Source: Topomyia yanbarensis (taxonomy: Eukaryota; Arthropoda; Insecta; Diptera; Culicidae). From it: a stretch of 64,000 nt of DNA. This document shows positions 1 to 12,500 of the stretch, one piece after another (within the stretch, counting starts at the first letter, position 1; each line of letters starts with the position of its first letter). The position numbers were made by a program, and so were the translations under genes. The stretch is from positions 8,509,343 through 8,573,342 of the forward strand of contig NC_080671.1 of assembly GCF_030247195.1 (NCBI RefSeq), read 5' to 3'. The notes under the pieces were generated by a model, which saw only the letters and a list, made by a program, of their open reading frames with translations, was not told the origin of the DNA and ran no database searches.

Positions 1-1383
1 AAATTATTAAAAAATTCATAACATTAATATAATAATTTTGACGAAAAAATGGGATGATTCAAGGACACGACTGTTAAATTACGAACAAGCTAAAAAAAAG
101 TTTTGAGGTCGGTTGAAAACTTTTTCGGCAATCGTAGTCACCGCAAAGGCGTTTTTGGGAAAACATGATTTCGAGATAATTACGTTTAAAGTTTCAAGTA
201 TAAGCCACGTCTCCGTAAGGGAGCAAAATGAAAAACGCTATAACTTTGCGTCTATTGCTCCGATCTCTATAAAAAAAATGAGATAACATTCTTAAAACCC
301 TGAACCACAGAGAACAGACATATAAGCTGGAACAAACTTTCCCGGAAAATCTGTGTAAACATTTAAATAAAAATACGTTGAAAATCACCATCGCATACAT
401 GTTCGCATGCGTGAGTCATCATGGCATCCAAGTTTGCATACAAGTCCCGTATGGCGATTGATGGCCGATCAAAGCGCCGACCAGTGCCAAGTTGCTACTT
501 GCTCTTGTCATTTCAAAGCGACAGTTTAATTTCTTACACAAGTTCAAAACTTTACTTGTATGTCAGTTCTCAGTGCCTGAACTTTACGCTAGAAGAATAA
601 AAAATTAGATTTTTTAGCCGACCTCAACATATGTAACCCATAAACCACGGCAACAATCACAAAACATTGATAGGATTTTTATACTCAACCTTGAGTTCAA
701 TATACTTAAAATTAAGTTGAATGTACCTAATTTTGAGTATATCCCAAACAACCCAAAAGCACCCTATTGCACTGAAGACCTCGACTAAGTCGAATCTCTC
801 GTGCGAAAGCAACGCATAACTCAAAAGTAAGTTAAAATAACTTATTCTTTGGGTTATTATTTTTTTGTGTTAATGAGGTTAACCTCATTGTTGACTTACG
901 AGAAGCCAACAACGCTATTATTCTTCCTGCAACAGCGCAAATGTTCCAACAAATATTATAATGTATACTAGAACGAGAGCAATATATTGACAATACCAGG
1001 CATTAAGCAAGCTTTCCATCAAGTTCTTTTGAAAAAGTAATGTCCATATATTGCTACCTTCATATCCCCGCTTAGCCTGATGCGTTACAAACGACTCACG
1101 TTTTACCTCTCAGCAGCACCAGAACTTTCTCAGTAATTGATGGAAATATTATTTACCAATTTCTCCTGGCCCAATATTGGCGATATTCTGATTTCCACCA
1201 AAAATGAAAATGAGCTTTAATATAGAACTAATATGATCTACAAGCGATTGTGAGAATACAATGTACATTTTAAAAATTTAAAAAAGGCGTGAAAAAAAAT
1301 TATTTCGTTGAATGTCGTATCTCTAGCAAATAATTATCGGTATCTCGTAAAAATTGGAAGTTATTGAATGATTAGAACCTCCT
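1..1383. other. AT-rich flank, no gene recognised
   Basis: I see no conserved protein in any frame. A perfect 18-bp palindrome (AATGAGGTTAACCTCATT) lies at 872-889. The stretch 680-850 has several ACTCAA/TTGAGT motifs resembling those of the TA-flanked MITE at 46800-47415, so part of it may be a decayed MITE. The small open frame at 194-400 (minus) has no recognisable domain. Confidence 0.5.
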
Positions 1384-1815
1384 AGGGTATCAGAAGAAGT
1401 TAGAAATTTCCTTGGATTAAACAATTTTTTTTACATCGATACATAGCTGACATTGCACCAATAACACAGCCGACTCGTAAAGCAACACCATTGGCAATCC
1501 GTCCATCAAGAAACGTTCAAACAAATCAAACGGAAAATCCTTGGATTTTATCATCCGAATGATGATACATTCATCATAGCAGAAGGAATCTCAGTAGGTT
1601 TATGCGCTATTTTAATACAACGAGGAAAAGATAAACATAATCGAATCGTTTGCTACGCTTCGAAAACTTTAGCACCAATCGATCAGAAAGATGCACAAAC
1701 CGAACGTGAAGCATTTATCTGTGATGAATTCCATTACAATACATTTATGAAAAATCTTTCTGGTTAATAACTGACCACAAACCTTTACTCGTTATATTCA
1801 GCGAACAGTTGAGAC
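1384..1815 (+). pseudogene. Ty3/gypsy RT-RNase H relic
   Basis: This is a decayed fragment of a Ty3/gypsy-type pol gene covering the end of reverse transcriptase and the start of RNase H. Translation in shifting frames gives FLGL (near 1410), a RNase H-like block near 1575-1610 in which the usual TDAS-type motif reads AEGI, then YASKTLAPIDQ and an intact TDHKPL block near 1775-1790. Stops and frameshifts break it in at least three places. No LTRs or other pol parts are seen nearby. The assignment to gypsy-type pol is firm; the family is not determined. It lies upstream of slowmo and is not part of it. Confidence 0.75.
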
Positions 1816-2257
1816 CTCTAGAGGCAGATCACTCTAAGAATGTATAACAAATTAGAAAAAAATGCATTTAATTTCCATTTTTACATCAGGACTTATGAAG
1901 CTGTACAATATTGATTCAATTAGACGATTATGTATTTCATGAGCATGGCTAATTGAATTTGTTGGCGAGTTTTATGTTTATCTTAACATTGTTATTATGA
2001 AAATTTCATTAATATACTCGATAAAGCATAGTAAAAATGAAAAACAAAAAAGATCTATTGTTGGAAAAGGACTTATTCTGGCTCTCTGTTTCAAGTTGGT
2101 GGAAGCAATGTAAGTGTTATTCTCTGTATTTTTTTACATTCTTTGCTTCATATAATTTTAATTATTTTGCTGAAAAGAAATATTGTGATACAACAGAAGC
2201 ATAACAACTACTTGGGCGATTGCGAGCTCCTTTGGAAATATCAGGTTTCTTCCAACT

Positions 2258-2627
2258 CACCCAGCAAAATAACTCAATGTAAGCTTAGCTAACAATGTTT
2301 TGTTTTGAATATTCTAAGAAATAAACAAATATAAGTAGTATTTATTTCTTTTTATGATCCAAATGCATATAGTACACCTATGAACATCAAAGAAATTTCT
2401 GTATAAAATTCATAATGCATTTCAATGCTTTACGTAGGTATATCGTATAAACCTGTCGTATAAAATGTCTTAAAAATTTCATAAGTACCACTTATGAAAT
2501 TCGATAGGGACTGAATGGCCAATTTTTCTTTCAGTTATAAGTAAAACTTATGATTTCCATATGGGAAATTTTTGGCGTAAAGTCATAAGTAGTTTTTATG
2601 AATTTCGTTAGTTATTTTATCTCGGTG
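2258..2627. mobile_element. MITE with CACC-type inverted ends
   Basis: The left end begins CACCCAGCAAAATAACT and the reverse complement of the right end begins CACCGAGATAAAATAACT, giving imperfect terminal inverted repeats about 370 bp apart. The interior has repeated ATAAG/CTTAT motifs and no coding capacity. A stretch at about 6240-6495 has similar interior motifs and one similar end (rc CGCCCAGGAAAATAAT), suggesting a second, decayed member. I could not fix a TSD. Confidence 0.5.
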
Positions 2628-3552
2628 TAGGGTTTTGACGTTTTACACGCAGCGCAAAATACATTAAAAATTTGTATTTTCATGGAAAGAAATGCATTTA
2701 ATTACGCTGATTTTTAAAAATGCATCACAAGTGATCTGCTCTAGAATCTGCCCGTAGGTTGCAATTGACCATTGTACGAATCGGCTTAACCTCACAAATT
2801 TGACAAGTGCTGGTCCTTTTGTTTACAGTTTGGACTTAACAAATTTGAATTCCATTGAAATAAGCTTAGTGCTAATAATTAATTACCAAGAAATTTAACC
2901 GCAAAACTATTTACCGATTCAGAGAACACTAGAAGAAATTGATAAACAAATAATTAGTTCACTTATTAGATCTTTCATATACATTTTCGCACAATAGGGA
3001 ATAGCACAATTTAATTGTAAGGCGCTCTACAAAACATTTATACTTCCAAAACATGATTCCCAATATATTTTAAATGCTTCATTTTGAGAATACGAATAAT
3101 CTCTATGTTCAAAATGTAATCAACAGGACCACCACCTGTCACATTTAATGCATGACGTCACTGTGCAGTGACTAATACATATTTTCAACAAAATCAACTG
3201 CCAGCTCTGTTAATAGCCGTTTCTAAAAAGGTCGAGGTTACACAGGTTACATTTTCATCCTATCACCCTCCGGTTATCATAATTTCGTTATATTCCTGAA
3301 GGGTTAACCAATTGACAGCTGTCACTGTAATCTCAGCGACTTCGTTCACTTTTCCACAAATGCTGTAGCGAGACGGTCGTGGTTTTGCGTGGTTACGATT
3401 AATTATCGCGAAGTTTTTTTGCTCATCGTTCTGCGGGAGCCGTTCTTTGCGCAAGTGTGTACATTATTGCAGGCTCGGTGTGAAAATTAGGAGTACAACT
3501 GTTTTCTTTCCGTTCCCGGCAGGTTCCAAGCATAAAAAAGAATTTTATCACG
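2628..3552 (+). other. 5' flank and probable 5' UTR of slowmo
   Basis: No conserved coding sequence is present. The transcription start must lie here because the slowmo start codon is at 3553. I see no convincing TATA box close to the ATG. The 250 bases before the ATG are richer in CG dinucleotides than the flanks, as is common for insect housekeeping promoters. The exact start cannot be read from sequence alone. Confidence 0.4.
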
Positions 3553-3584
3553 ATGAAAATCTGGACCTCAGAGCATGTATTCAA
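3553..3584 (+). CDS. slmo: slowmo coding exon 1
   Basis: The exon encodes the first ten residues and the first two bases of an Asn codon completed in exon 2. The donor site is AA|GTAAGT at 3585. Confidence 0.93.
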
Positions 3585-6500
3585 GTAAGTTTTCACTCTG
3601 GATGATGGCGGACGGTGAATGATGGATGGTGGAAGCGCATTTGACAGTCGCTCGTTCGTCAGTATTGATTATGTAAAACGGGTGAAAGACGATGGCCACA
3701 GGAGTAGCAGCTGTGCTGCATATATCTGCAATGTTCCGGTTTTACCATCCGGGCAAACCCCCGCTGGAATAATGCATTTTTTTGGGAAGTGGCATGTACA
3801 CTTAGCAACAGTGACTACGAGACAGAGTGACCTTTGGACTTGTCTCAAAAATGTTGCCTGCTCGTGTCCGTAGTCGACGGGTCGTACATGATTATGAAAT
3901 TGCTTTGAATGTTTCATGTGACGAATGTGTGAATGCACTGGAGGTTGTGTGAGTGCTGTGTAGGGATTTGATTTGTTTGCCTGCGGTGTGGAGTATTGGT
4001 TGAATTCCTTTGTTCCGAACTGCTGCGACGTTACTCGATAGGTATGCGAAACGGAACAGCTGTCGAAACAAGTGCAAGTGGTGACGGGGAGTTTGTTGTT
4101 AAACATAAATGAAGGTCTTATTGGGTTGACGGAGATGGGAGGGACGTTAGTTATGACTAACGCAAGCGTCAACGTCCTCTATGGCGTTCGAAGGAAGTAC
4201 CTTGAAATCGTGTTTTCCCCGTTTTTTTTTGGGGGTTTCGTGTTATGTTTGTAGAAATAGTTTTTTTTTCCTAATTTATTGATCGTTGATTTTTTCTTGT
4301 TTGTTTTTCTAGCCATCCATGGGAAACCGTGGCACAGGCTGCCTGGCGCAAGTACCCAAACCCAATCAACACAGCAGTGATCGGCACAGACGTCGTCGAA
4401 CGGCGGGTCGTGGACGGTGTCCTGCACACGCATCGACTCGTCAGCTCGAAGTGGTACTTCCCGCAGTGGGCTCAGAAGGTTAGTATTGAAATGGGTGCCT
4501 AATTTTTTTAGGATAAGGATGCTTATGGAAAAATCGAATCTTCCTATTTTTCTTAATAATTAATTAAAACGCAAAACAGAAGAAAACATTTTTGAGCAGA
4601 AATTGTATTTAGAAGTGGCTTCCAGAATAAGAGCCTTAATTACGACAATTTATAGTCTCTTGATATTGTTTTGATTCGGATGAATTCGATATAAATATCG
4701 CTCAGAGTGAGCTTTTCGTACGCCAGTGCCAGGTTTACTGCAAATTAACTGATGCGTTACGTGAAAAATCAATAACAATCACTCGGACGCTTTTTAGTAG
4801 CTCAAGGATATTGGTGAGCTACCGTACAAATGATACACGATTGCTCACCACCGATTCATCAATGGATACTAAGCAATTAATACAACACTGTTGGTAGTAT
4901 GCGGATAAAAATAATTGTTTTGTAGCAGACTTTTTGCCACTTGTTGATTCATGAAGAATCACAATGCCGTAGAACATAGATTTGATTCAATATTTTATTA
5001 AAGCAATTATTTTGCTAATCTATGTTGAGGGGATTCATGTTGAATTTTATTGATAATAATTGAAAATTGTAAAAAGCAATGTCTTATCGCCCGATCGCAC
5101 TCCAAAACGCTTTCGTCATTATGATTCTTTATTTCCTCATAGTAAAAAAATGTATGACACATTTTCTGTCATCCACTTTCTTAACATTACTGATAAGAAA
5201 TAGATTTCTTATTATTGCACATTAACATATGAAGGCAGTCAAAGTAACAAAATGAAAGAACACCAAACGAAAAATCATTAACATTGCCGCTCAGATCACT
5301 TTCACTGAACTCACTAGGCAAGGTCAAAATTTAGGAAGAGATTTCGTCAGCTAAACTGTTACCAAAGTGGTGACCAGAAGGTTTAAATTTTTGTCGCAGC
5401 GTGCGTCATCAGTCAGTTTTCACGCGGAATATTGTTTGCGTATCCTACTGAGACGTCACGCGCAATCGCGTCCCGCTTTACTAGAGTTATCCGATTGTAA
5501 GGCGGCATCATCATGATCAGTATCGAAGAGACAATCTATTTGATGGCGTACGGGTTTTGCACGTGAGCGAGCAACTCGCGACAATTGTTTCTGATTTAGC
5601 ACGGATGACTGCTATTCTGCGTCGTCAGTCGGATTTTGTTACCTTCGTGATGGTCAACTTTCAGCTGTCGAATTCACATTCGCTTCATAATTTGTATATT
5701 ATCGTTGTCTAAGTGGGTGGAAGAAACTAATTAAGATAACACTTAGCAACGCCTGCACTCTCACACGGGAAAGGCGTGATCTTGACGGTTTTTAATAGAT
5801 GCGGTTGTTAGGTTTTGTTTTCACTAGCTTTTGAATGTGTTGTTTTTGGCTCAGTTTGGGTTCTCCTTGAAAGATGGTCACTACTTTGGGACACTATCAC
5901 TTTTACTGTGAATAGTGAGACGTACGAATGCACGTATTTTATACTCCCATTTACTAGTTACCTTTCGGATAGACATTCGTGGTAACACATTTGGATATTG
6001 AACTTGCGGCTTTTGATTTGTCTAATGATAAAATTTCTTATCGGTTTTGGAAGGGATTAACCGTGAAACAGTCGTCAATGATATGATATCAAAAGGTGGC
6101 GATTTTCAATCAAATAAGTAGCCTACGGAATCATATTCGCCTTGTAGAACAAATTTTATCATATATAGTTTTTTTACAGCACAAAAGTTTACTGACTTTC
6201 AAACAGCTGAACATTCAGTAGTCAGTTTAATAAAAAGTTCTTTTCATTTCGATTATAAAGGTTACACATATGACTTTTATGCCACTTGTTTGAATTTTAT
6301 ACTAACATCTTATGATTCTCATAAACATAAGAGAAATGAAAAGTCAAACATTTCTTATGGAAAATTAAATCATATCGAGCCCATTTCACAAAATAAATTT
6401 CGTTTCATAACGTAACCTTATGATTTACGTATGTTGTTTTGGCTAAAAATATACAATATTCTTATGAAATTCGCTATATTATTTTCCTGGGCGTACCTTC

Positions 6501-9500
6501 CTTGTTATCAAAGAAACCATTAACATCAAGCTAATAGCTTCTTTATTGACACAGTTAACCTCACTTTTCTTGACAGTTCGATTGTACTGTTTACATGGAC
6601 TTAGAAAAATTTGTGGACGACTAGATTCCCTCAAAGCAAATCGTAAAGAATTTTTCTAAGTCCATGTAAATAGTACAATCGAACAATTCTTATTTCCTGA
6701 TTGTACATCATATTAACATGATTTAATCTGTTCCTCGGTCAGTTGCTGTCATAGTTAAAAATATTCAAATTCATTGAATGAAAATTGATCATATTCAGCC
6801 GCTTTCATTTTCAATGTTCAGTGACGCAGCTGAAAACTTCAAACGAACAAACCGCCCATTCATCCATGCAGATTTTCATTCGGCTCCGATTATTATACGA
6901 AGCGACCGTGCAGCAACGAATCAAGCGCATCAAAGTAGGCCCTGCACAATGTAAGCGATGATGATTGTTGTTTCATATGCTTTATCGGCAATTGAAAACA
7001 TTTTACTAGATAATTAGTGTAATGAATATATTGTACGATATTCAACTGAATGAATAAGATGGATAGTTGAATGAATATTTTTTCTATTCACCGCGAGTCG
7101 CAACAGGTTCATTTTCAGCCGTCAAAAAAGAGCTTCGATTATTTTTAACTCTGGTTGCTGTCTCCAACCTCTCAGGTGCCCGATATTCGCCTGGTTCTGC
7201 TTCACTTGGTCTAGCCACCGGGAACGCTGCGCTCCTCTCCGTCTTGTACCTGCCGGGTTGGAGGCATTCCCTATCGCGATCGGTTCCGCCAGCCAGCATG
7301 TACTTCGTATAAGACACATTTATCTTCAGTCCTACTCGTGCTAATTTGCGCTTCAGTCGGGTATACAGATCATTGTTTCTATCGATTGTGTTCACGTCGT
7401 CAGCGAAGCACACGAACTGTCCGGACCTCGTGAAAATCGTGCCCCGTATGTTGAACCCCGCTCTTCTCATTACACTTTGCAGCGCTATATTGAACAGCAG
7501 GCAGAACAACTCACGTGTCAGGACCTGGTATTCACGGCATTTTTGTAGGATTTGTCGCATAGTAAAGATTTGGTCGTTTGTTGATCTGCCGTTGATGAAA
7601 TCGGCCTGATAACTCCCGACAAATCCATTTACCAGCGGTGATAGGCGCCGGAACAGAATCTGGGATAGCACTTTGTAAGCGGCATTTGTCACTGTGATAG
7701 CTCTGTAGTTTTCACAGTCCAATTTTTGTCGCCTTGCTTGTATATCGGGGTGATGACCCCTTCCTTCCACACCTCCGGTAACTGTTCCCTGTCCCAGATT
7801 CTTTCGATTATTCGGTGCATGCATTCCGCCAGTTTCTCCGGACCCACCTTGAAGAGTTTCGCTCCTAGACCATCCTTACCAGCTGCCTTGTTGTTCTTGA
7901 GCTGTTTTTGCAAGTCACCAGAAGCTGTTCATTTTACCACCGCCACATGTTCATTTTACCCACTCGCTATTAACATGTCTCATTTTTGACATATTTAGAA
8001 ATCAAGAATCATGTTTGAAAAAATGTGTTTATGACGAAGTATTTTTACCAGATATGTACAAAACATTTCTAACAAGAAACATATAAGGGGATCGTAATAT
8101 CTCATTCACTTATTAGTTAGAAAATATTGACTTTGCTTAACGTGTTCATTTTACCGCCAGTTCCCCTACCTACCAACACATTCGCCCTAAACATTGAACC
8201 CAAGCGCATAATGCAAAATAGTCAACGCTGATGATGATGGGTAGAGCAAAAGAGACAACTAGTACCACCACCGCACTATTAGCGCATTTCACCAAAATTC
8301 CACGCGGCCTTTCCCGATTGAACGGAACGGCCGCGCTCCATGAAACGCCGCGCTTATCCCATCTGTCATAATATCGTGATTTTGCATAGCGAAGGGCTGA
8401 ATGATAACACACTTTGTTCCAAAAAACAGCCCTGCGTTATGCAACATTTTGTGCAGGTTGATTGTACCAGTTGCAAGTCGTGCCAAATTCACCAAGTTCC
8501 GTAAAATTCCTTTTAAATTACAGAATTGATAAAATTGCTTAAATGAGCTAAACTAATTAATCAAATGCTGTTTTAAAAACTGTCCTTGCGTTTAAACCAA
8601 AATGGGAAGCTTATTACTACCACTACATTACTTACTTATTCAAGCGCAAATAGCAAATACATGTGCTAGTTAAACCAAAAATTTACTGGCAACGTTACAG
8701 CGGCATTTAGGAAGCAGTTGGAGCGGTCGCCTGTTGGACGGCACAGGGTAGCGTACCTCCACAGGCAGTGTAACGGACTTCTAACTCAGCTACACTGGCT
8801 GTGAAAACACACAGCGCAGTGACCTGCTTCGCCTGCTGTTCAACAGGCAACTGAGCTGGCTCTGCGAAATCCGTCCGTTTAAATAGTCGATGATGACGTC
8901 ATTCATAGAAGCGTAGAGCGCTAGGTACACAAATCTGTCGTGCTGGACTAGGGAAGCGCTATCTTCTGTGTGTAAATGCGCGATATTTTGACTAGGTTGT
9001 TCATTATTTAAATTTTTAATGCCATGATATCAAAAATCTTTGGGTTTATCTATTGGAATCTATTCTTAGAAGTATTTCTGAGCGATATGCGCAAAAAATT
9101 GAAAATTTACCGTAAGATGGCTGAATTATAAGCGTTTAAAATTGGACCACTTTTCGTTACATACCATTTTTGTTGAATTTGCAAAGTGCACCCCCATATC
9201 GAAAACAAAGACGTAGTCCTACGTCAAAAAAAAAACAAATTGAAAAATTAAGAAAAAATAACTCCCATATCTACTAGACAAAACGTTCCATGGCGACATG
9301 ACCGGGAATTCTAGTGATATGGGGTAACTCACTCCCTGTCGGAATGCGATCCGTACACCGAAAACTAAATGAATGACGGTCCTCGAATATGTGAATGGCC
9401 GCAAGGTTTTAAAACCGATTTTTTACAAGCGAAGTCACATACACGCGAGCACACGCGACAAACACGTCAACATACGAACGCTTTAGCCCTTCGCGATCAT

Positions 9501-12500
9501 CTACGCACACCTATGCCCGCGATCGCGCAAACTTTCTAACACTCCAATAATTATGTGAACGTTTTAGTACCTACGAAGCTACAAACGCAAACGCGCGCGA
9601 TCATAAATCGGCCACGTCCGGAAATCTTTACCCTTCATTCTAGCAACTTTGGTACAAACATTCAGTTGGACCTATCAAAAAGTAAAGCTCATACCCATTA
9701 GACCACACGTTCTACGGCGACATGACTAGGAACTCTAGTAATATGGAAGAACCCACTTTCTTCTAGAATCTGAACCGTACACGAACAATTAAGTATCAGA
9801 TTCACGGTCCGCGCGCGATCATTCTAGAACACACGCGAATATGCAAAAAGTACACGGTTATAAAATATAATTTATACACAGTTACATACACGTTAGCGCA
9901 CGCGACATACAAACGTACACGTGATCGAACACGTTAACGTACAAATGCTCGAGCCCTTCGCGATGATACACGCGATCGCGAAGTCCTAACGCCCGCACAT
10001 ACCTGAAGCATACAATAAATATCACATTCAGAATCACGACCCGCTACAATACGCCTAAAGCAGTGTTTTAGTAGGCGCCATCCGCAATTGTAGTGTGTGA
10101 TTCTGACGGGGAGACCTTCCGAGAACCTAGCTCTACAGCTCCAGTAGGTCAACTCTCGAAAAAAAAATGCTACGAGGATGGGGGGAGGGTTAAAGATCGC
10201 TGAGAAAAGCTAAGTCATTTGTGTACGGTCCCTTTTGCTTATTTATAATTTTTAAAATGGTTTAATTATAAACTTCCTTCGGCATCTAATTTACCTAACT
10301 TTAATACATTACATTAATACATTTCCGAAAATAGCATTCGAATTAACAGGATAAATTCACAGTTCTGCAACTTTCCCCCGACGAGCAATCCCTAGAACCT
10401 AAACACCCAAGTTTTTTCCCCAGAAAGAATTATTATCCCGTGGGCTTGGCGGCGGACTCCAGACTAAAATTCTTTATGCTTAGAGATTTGTAGCTTGGAG
10501 AGCTTGGATTCTGGTGGTCTGTTCTCTTTATTTTATGTTTTTTCGGTCTCATGCGTCACATTCTTCTGATGACATCTTCGAGTTAATACAACTAAGGAGG
10601 GCAACATTGCTGCCAACAATGATTATTCTCTGCCATCAGGCGTCGCCAGGTTTTAGAACAATGGAGATGTATTTTCATACTCGATTGAATCAGATAAGTA
10701 GGAACGACCAACAAACTGCAAGTAGCATATTACACATTTCTTATTTTAACATATCACATATTATTCGTATTAAGATATTATTTACAGGCACCACATATCA
10801 GGCATGTCCAAACACGCCACGGCACCGCGTGCTGCATTTTACCACCGCAACCGAGTGTATTGAAATGAGCACCCCAAGCCAGTGCTCGATGCGAAGCACC
10901 GATACACGATAAACGAAGCACCTGTGTCGGTGGCGGTGTTAAATTTTCGATCCGGTGCTTGGATGCTTCGGAAAACACTCGGGCCGGGTGCTTTAAAATT
11001 TCTGAAGCACCGGAGCCGAGCGCTTTCAACTTCGGATAACACCTCGGAAACTCTTTGATTTTGCACCCGTATCAAAGCGAGAATGTTTAAGCCCGCTAGC
11101 ATATGCACAAAAAGAAAGAAAAAAAGATTTTTCGGTGCGACGGAATAAAAGAGAACAGCAAATATACTTCTATTATCACGGCAGTTTGATTTTTAGTTAG
11201 ATATGTAATTATAAAATATCCAAACTCGATGCAAGTATAGATCGCGGATGGTGGATTTTTTTTAATTTTGCGTCTTGGAAATACTAGTCAACGAAAATTC
11301 TATTTCTTCATCTTCTTGCAAATGTATATCAAATTTAAAGCAAAAGATATGGACTTTGCCATCGATAAACATCTTTTTATTTTTTTATGATCCCAATCTA
11401 TACGGATAACGCACATATGGTGCTTAGCTCAATTTGAATCTATTCCTATTGCCGCCATTTGGGGCACACGTTTCGAATTTTCGATCAATCAATCACAAGT
11501 ATTTCACAGTATTTGGATAATTTTTATTATACGAAACTTTGTTACCAATTTTTAGACATTCTATCTATAGCTGGTCGTAATAATAAAGTATTGAGTCATT
11601 TCATGTCGCAAACTCTATTACAATATTTAGTTAAAATAGTGATGAACTGCCTCATAGTGATTTTTAGGCTGACAAAATGGAGACACTGAAAAAATCTGTT
11701 TATCCGGTTACCAGGTTGTTTTGAAAAAAGAATTAATTTCAATTAGAATGTCAAATTACAGTACTAATTTTATCATTGCGGTCAATAAAACGTATTTTCA
11801 GAGGAGCTAATCTCATATAAAATTGTGGCCCTTCGCTAAAACAAGGTCATGTATAAGGTGATCATATTTCGCAAATATTTCATATTCATTCCAAGCACCC
11901 CGTCCTGGTAAGTTAAAAGGGAGGGAGGCTTCGCTTTACTCTAATGGAACTGGAATTGTTCATATCATTTGTAGCAAGTTACCTACTGCAGAGAACTTCA
12001 ATTTTCAAAATTACTTGAAACACGTTATCGTATGTAAAGGCGTTAGGGCACAATCAAGGTGCGCCCATACGATTTATTTCCGCTTTATACGTCATTACCA
12101 GTGCCATTACAAAACTTTTAACACAGCACAATGCATAGAAATGAATTTTGGCCGGACTTCATTACTTTTCTGGCACATCCAACGGCGTCCGTGTGTTGAC
12201 GTGCCGTTTGGTTCGCTGTACTATAGACTTATAGAGCATTAATCTAGAAAAAATCTACGTTATCATAAATATCGCTAGCTAGTGTCCTAGTCCTTATCAG
12301 TTCTTCGATAGTTATACTATATAAGCTATATTCATTATTCCGCATGTAAACTCAATAAAACAAAGACAAATTTAGTTGACAAGATGGTAAGTGATCAACC
12401 AAACCACATTCTGAAGTGATGCAGTTTGACATCTGAAGACTAGATTTTTGTCTTGCTATATTCTGCATTTTTAATAATTGAACCTATACCTTGTCCTTTT

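Noticed and set aside
3669..4172. 167-codon minus-strand open frame in slowmo intron 1
   Set aside because: It shows no recognisable domain, lies antisense within a defined intron, and has no supporting signals.
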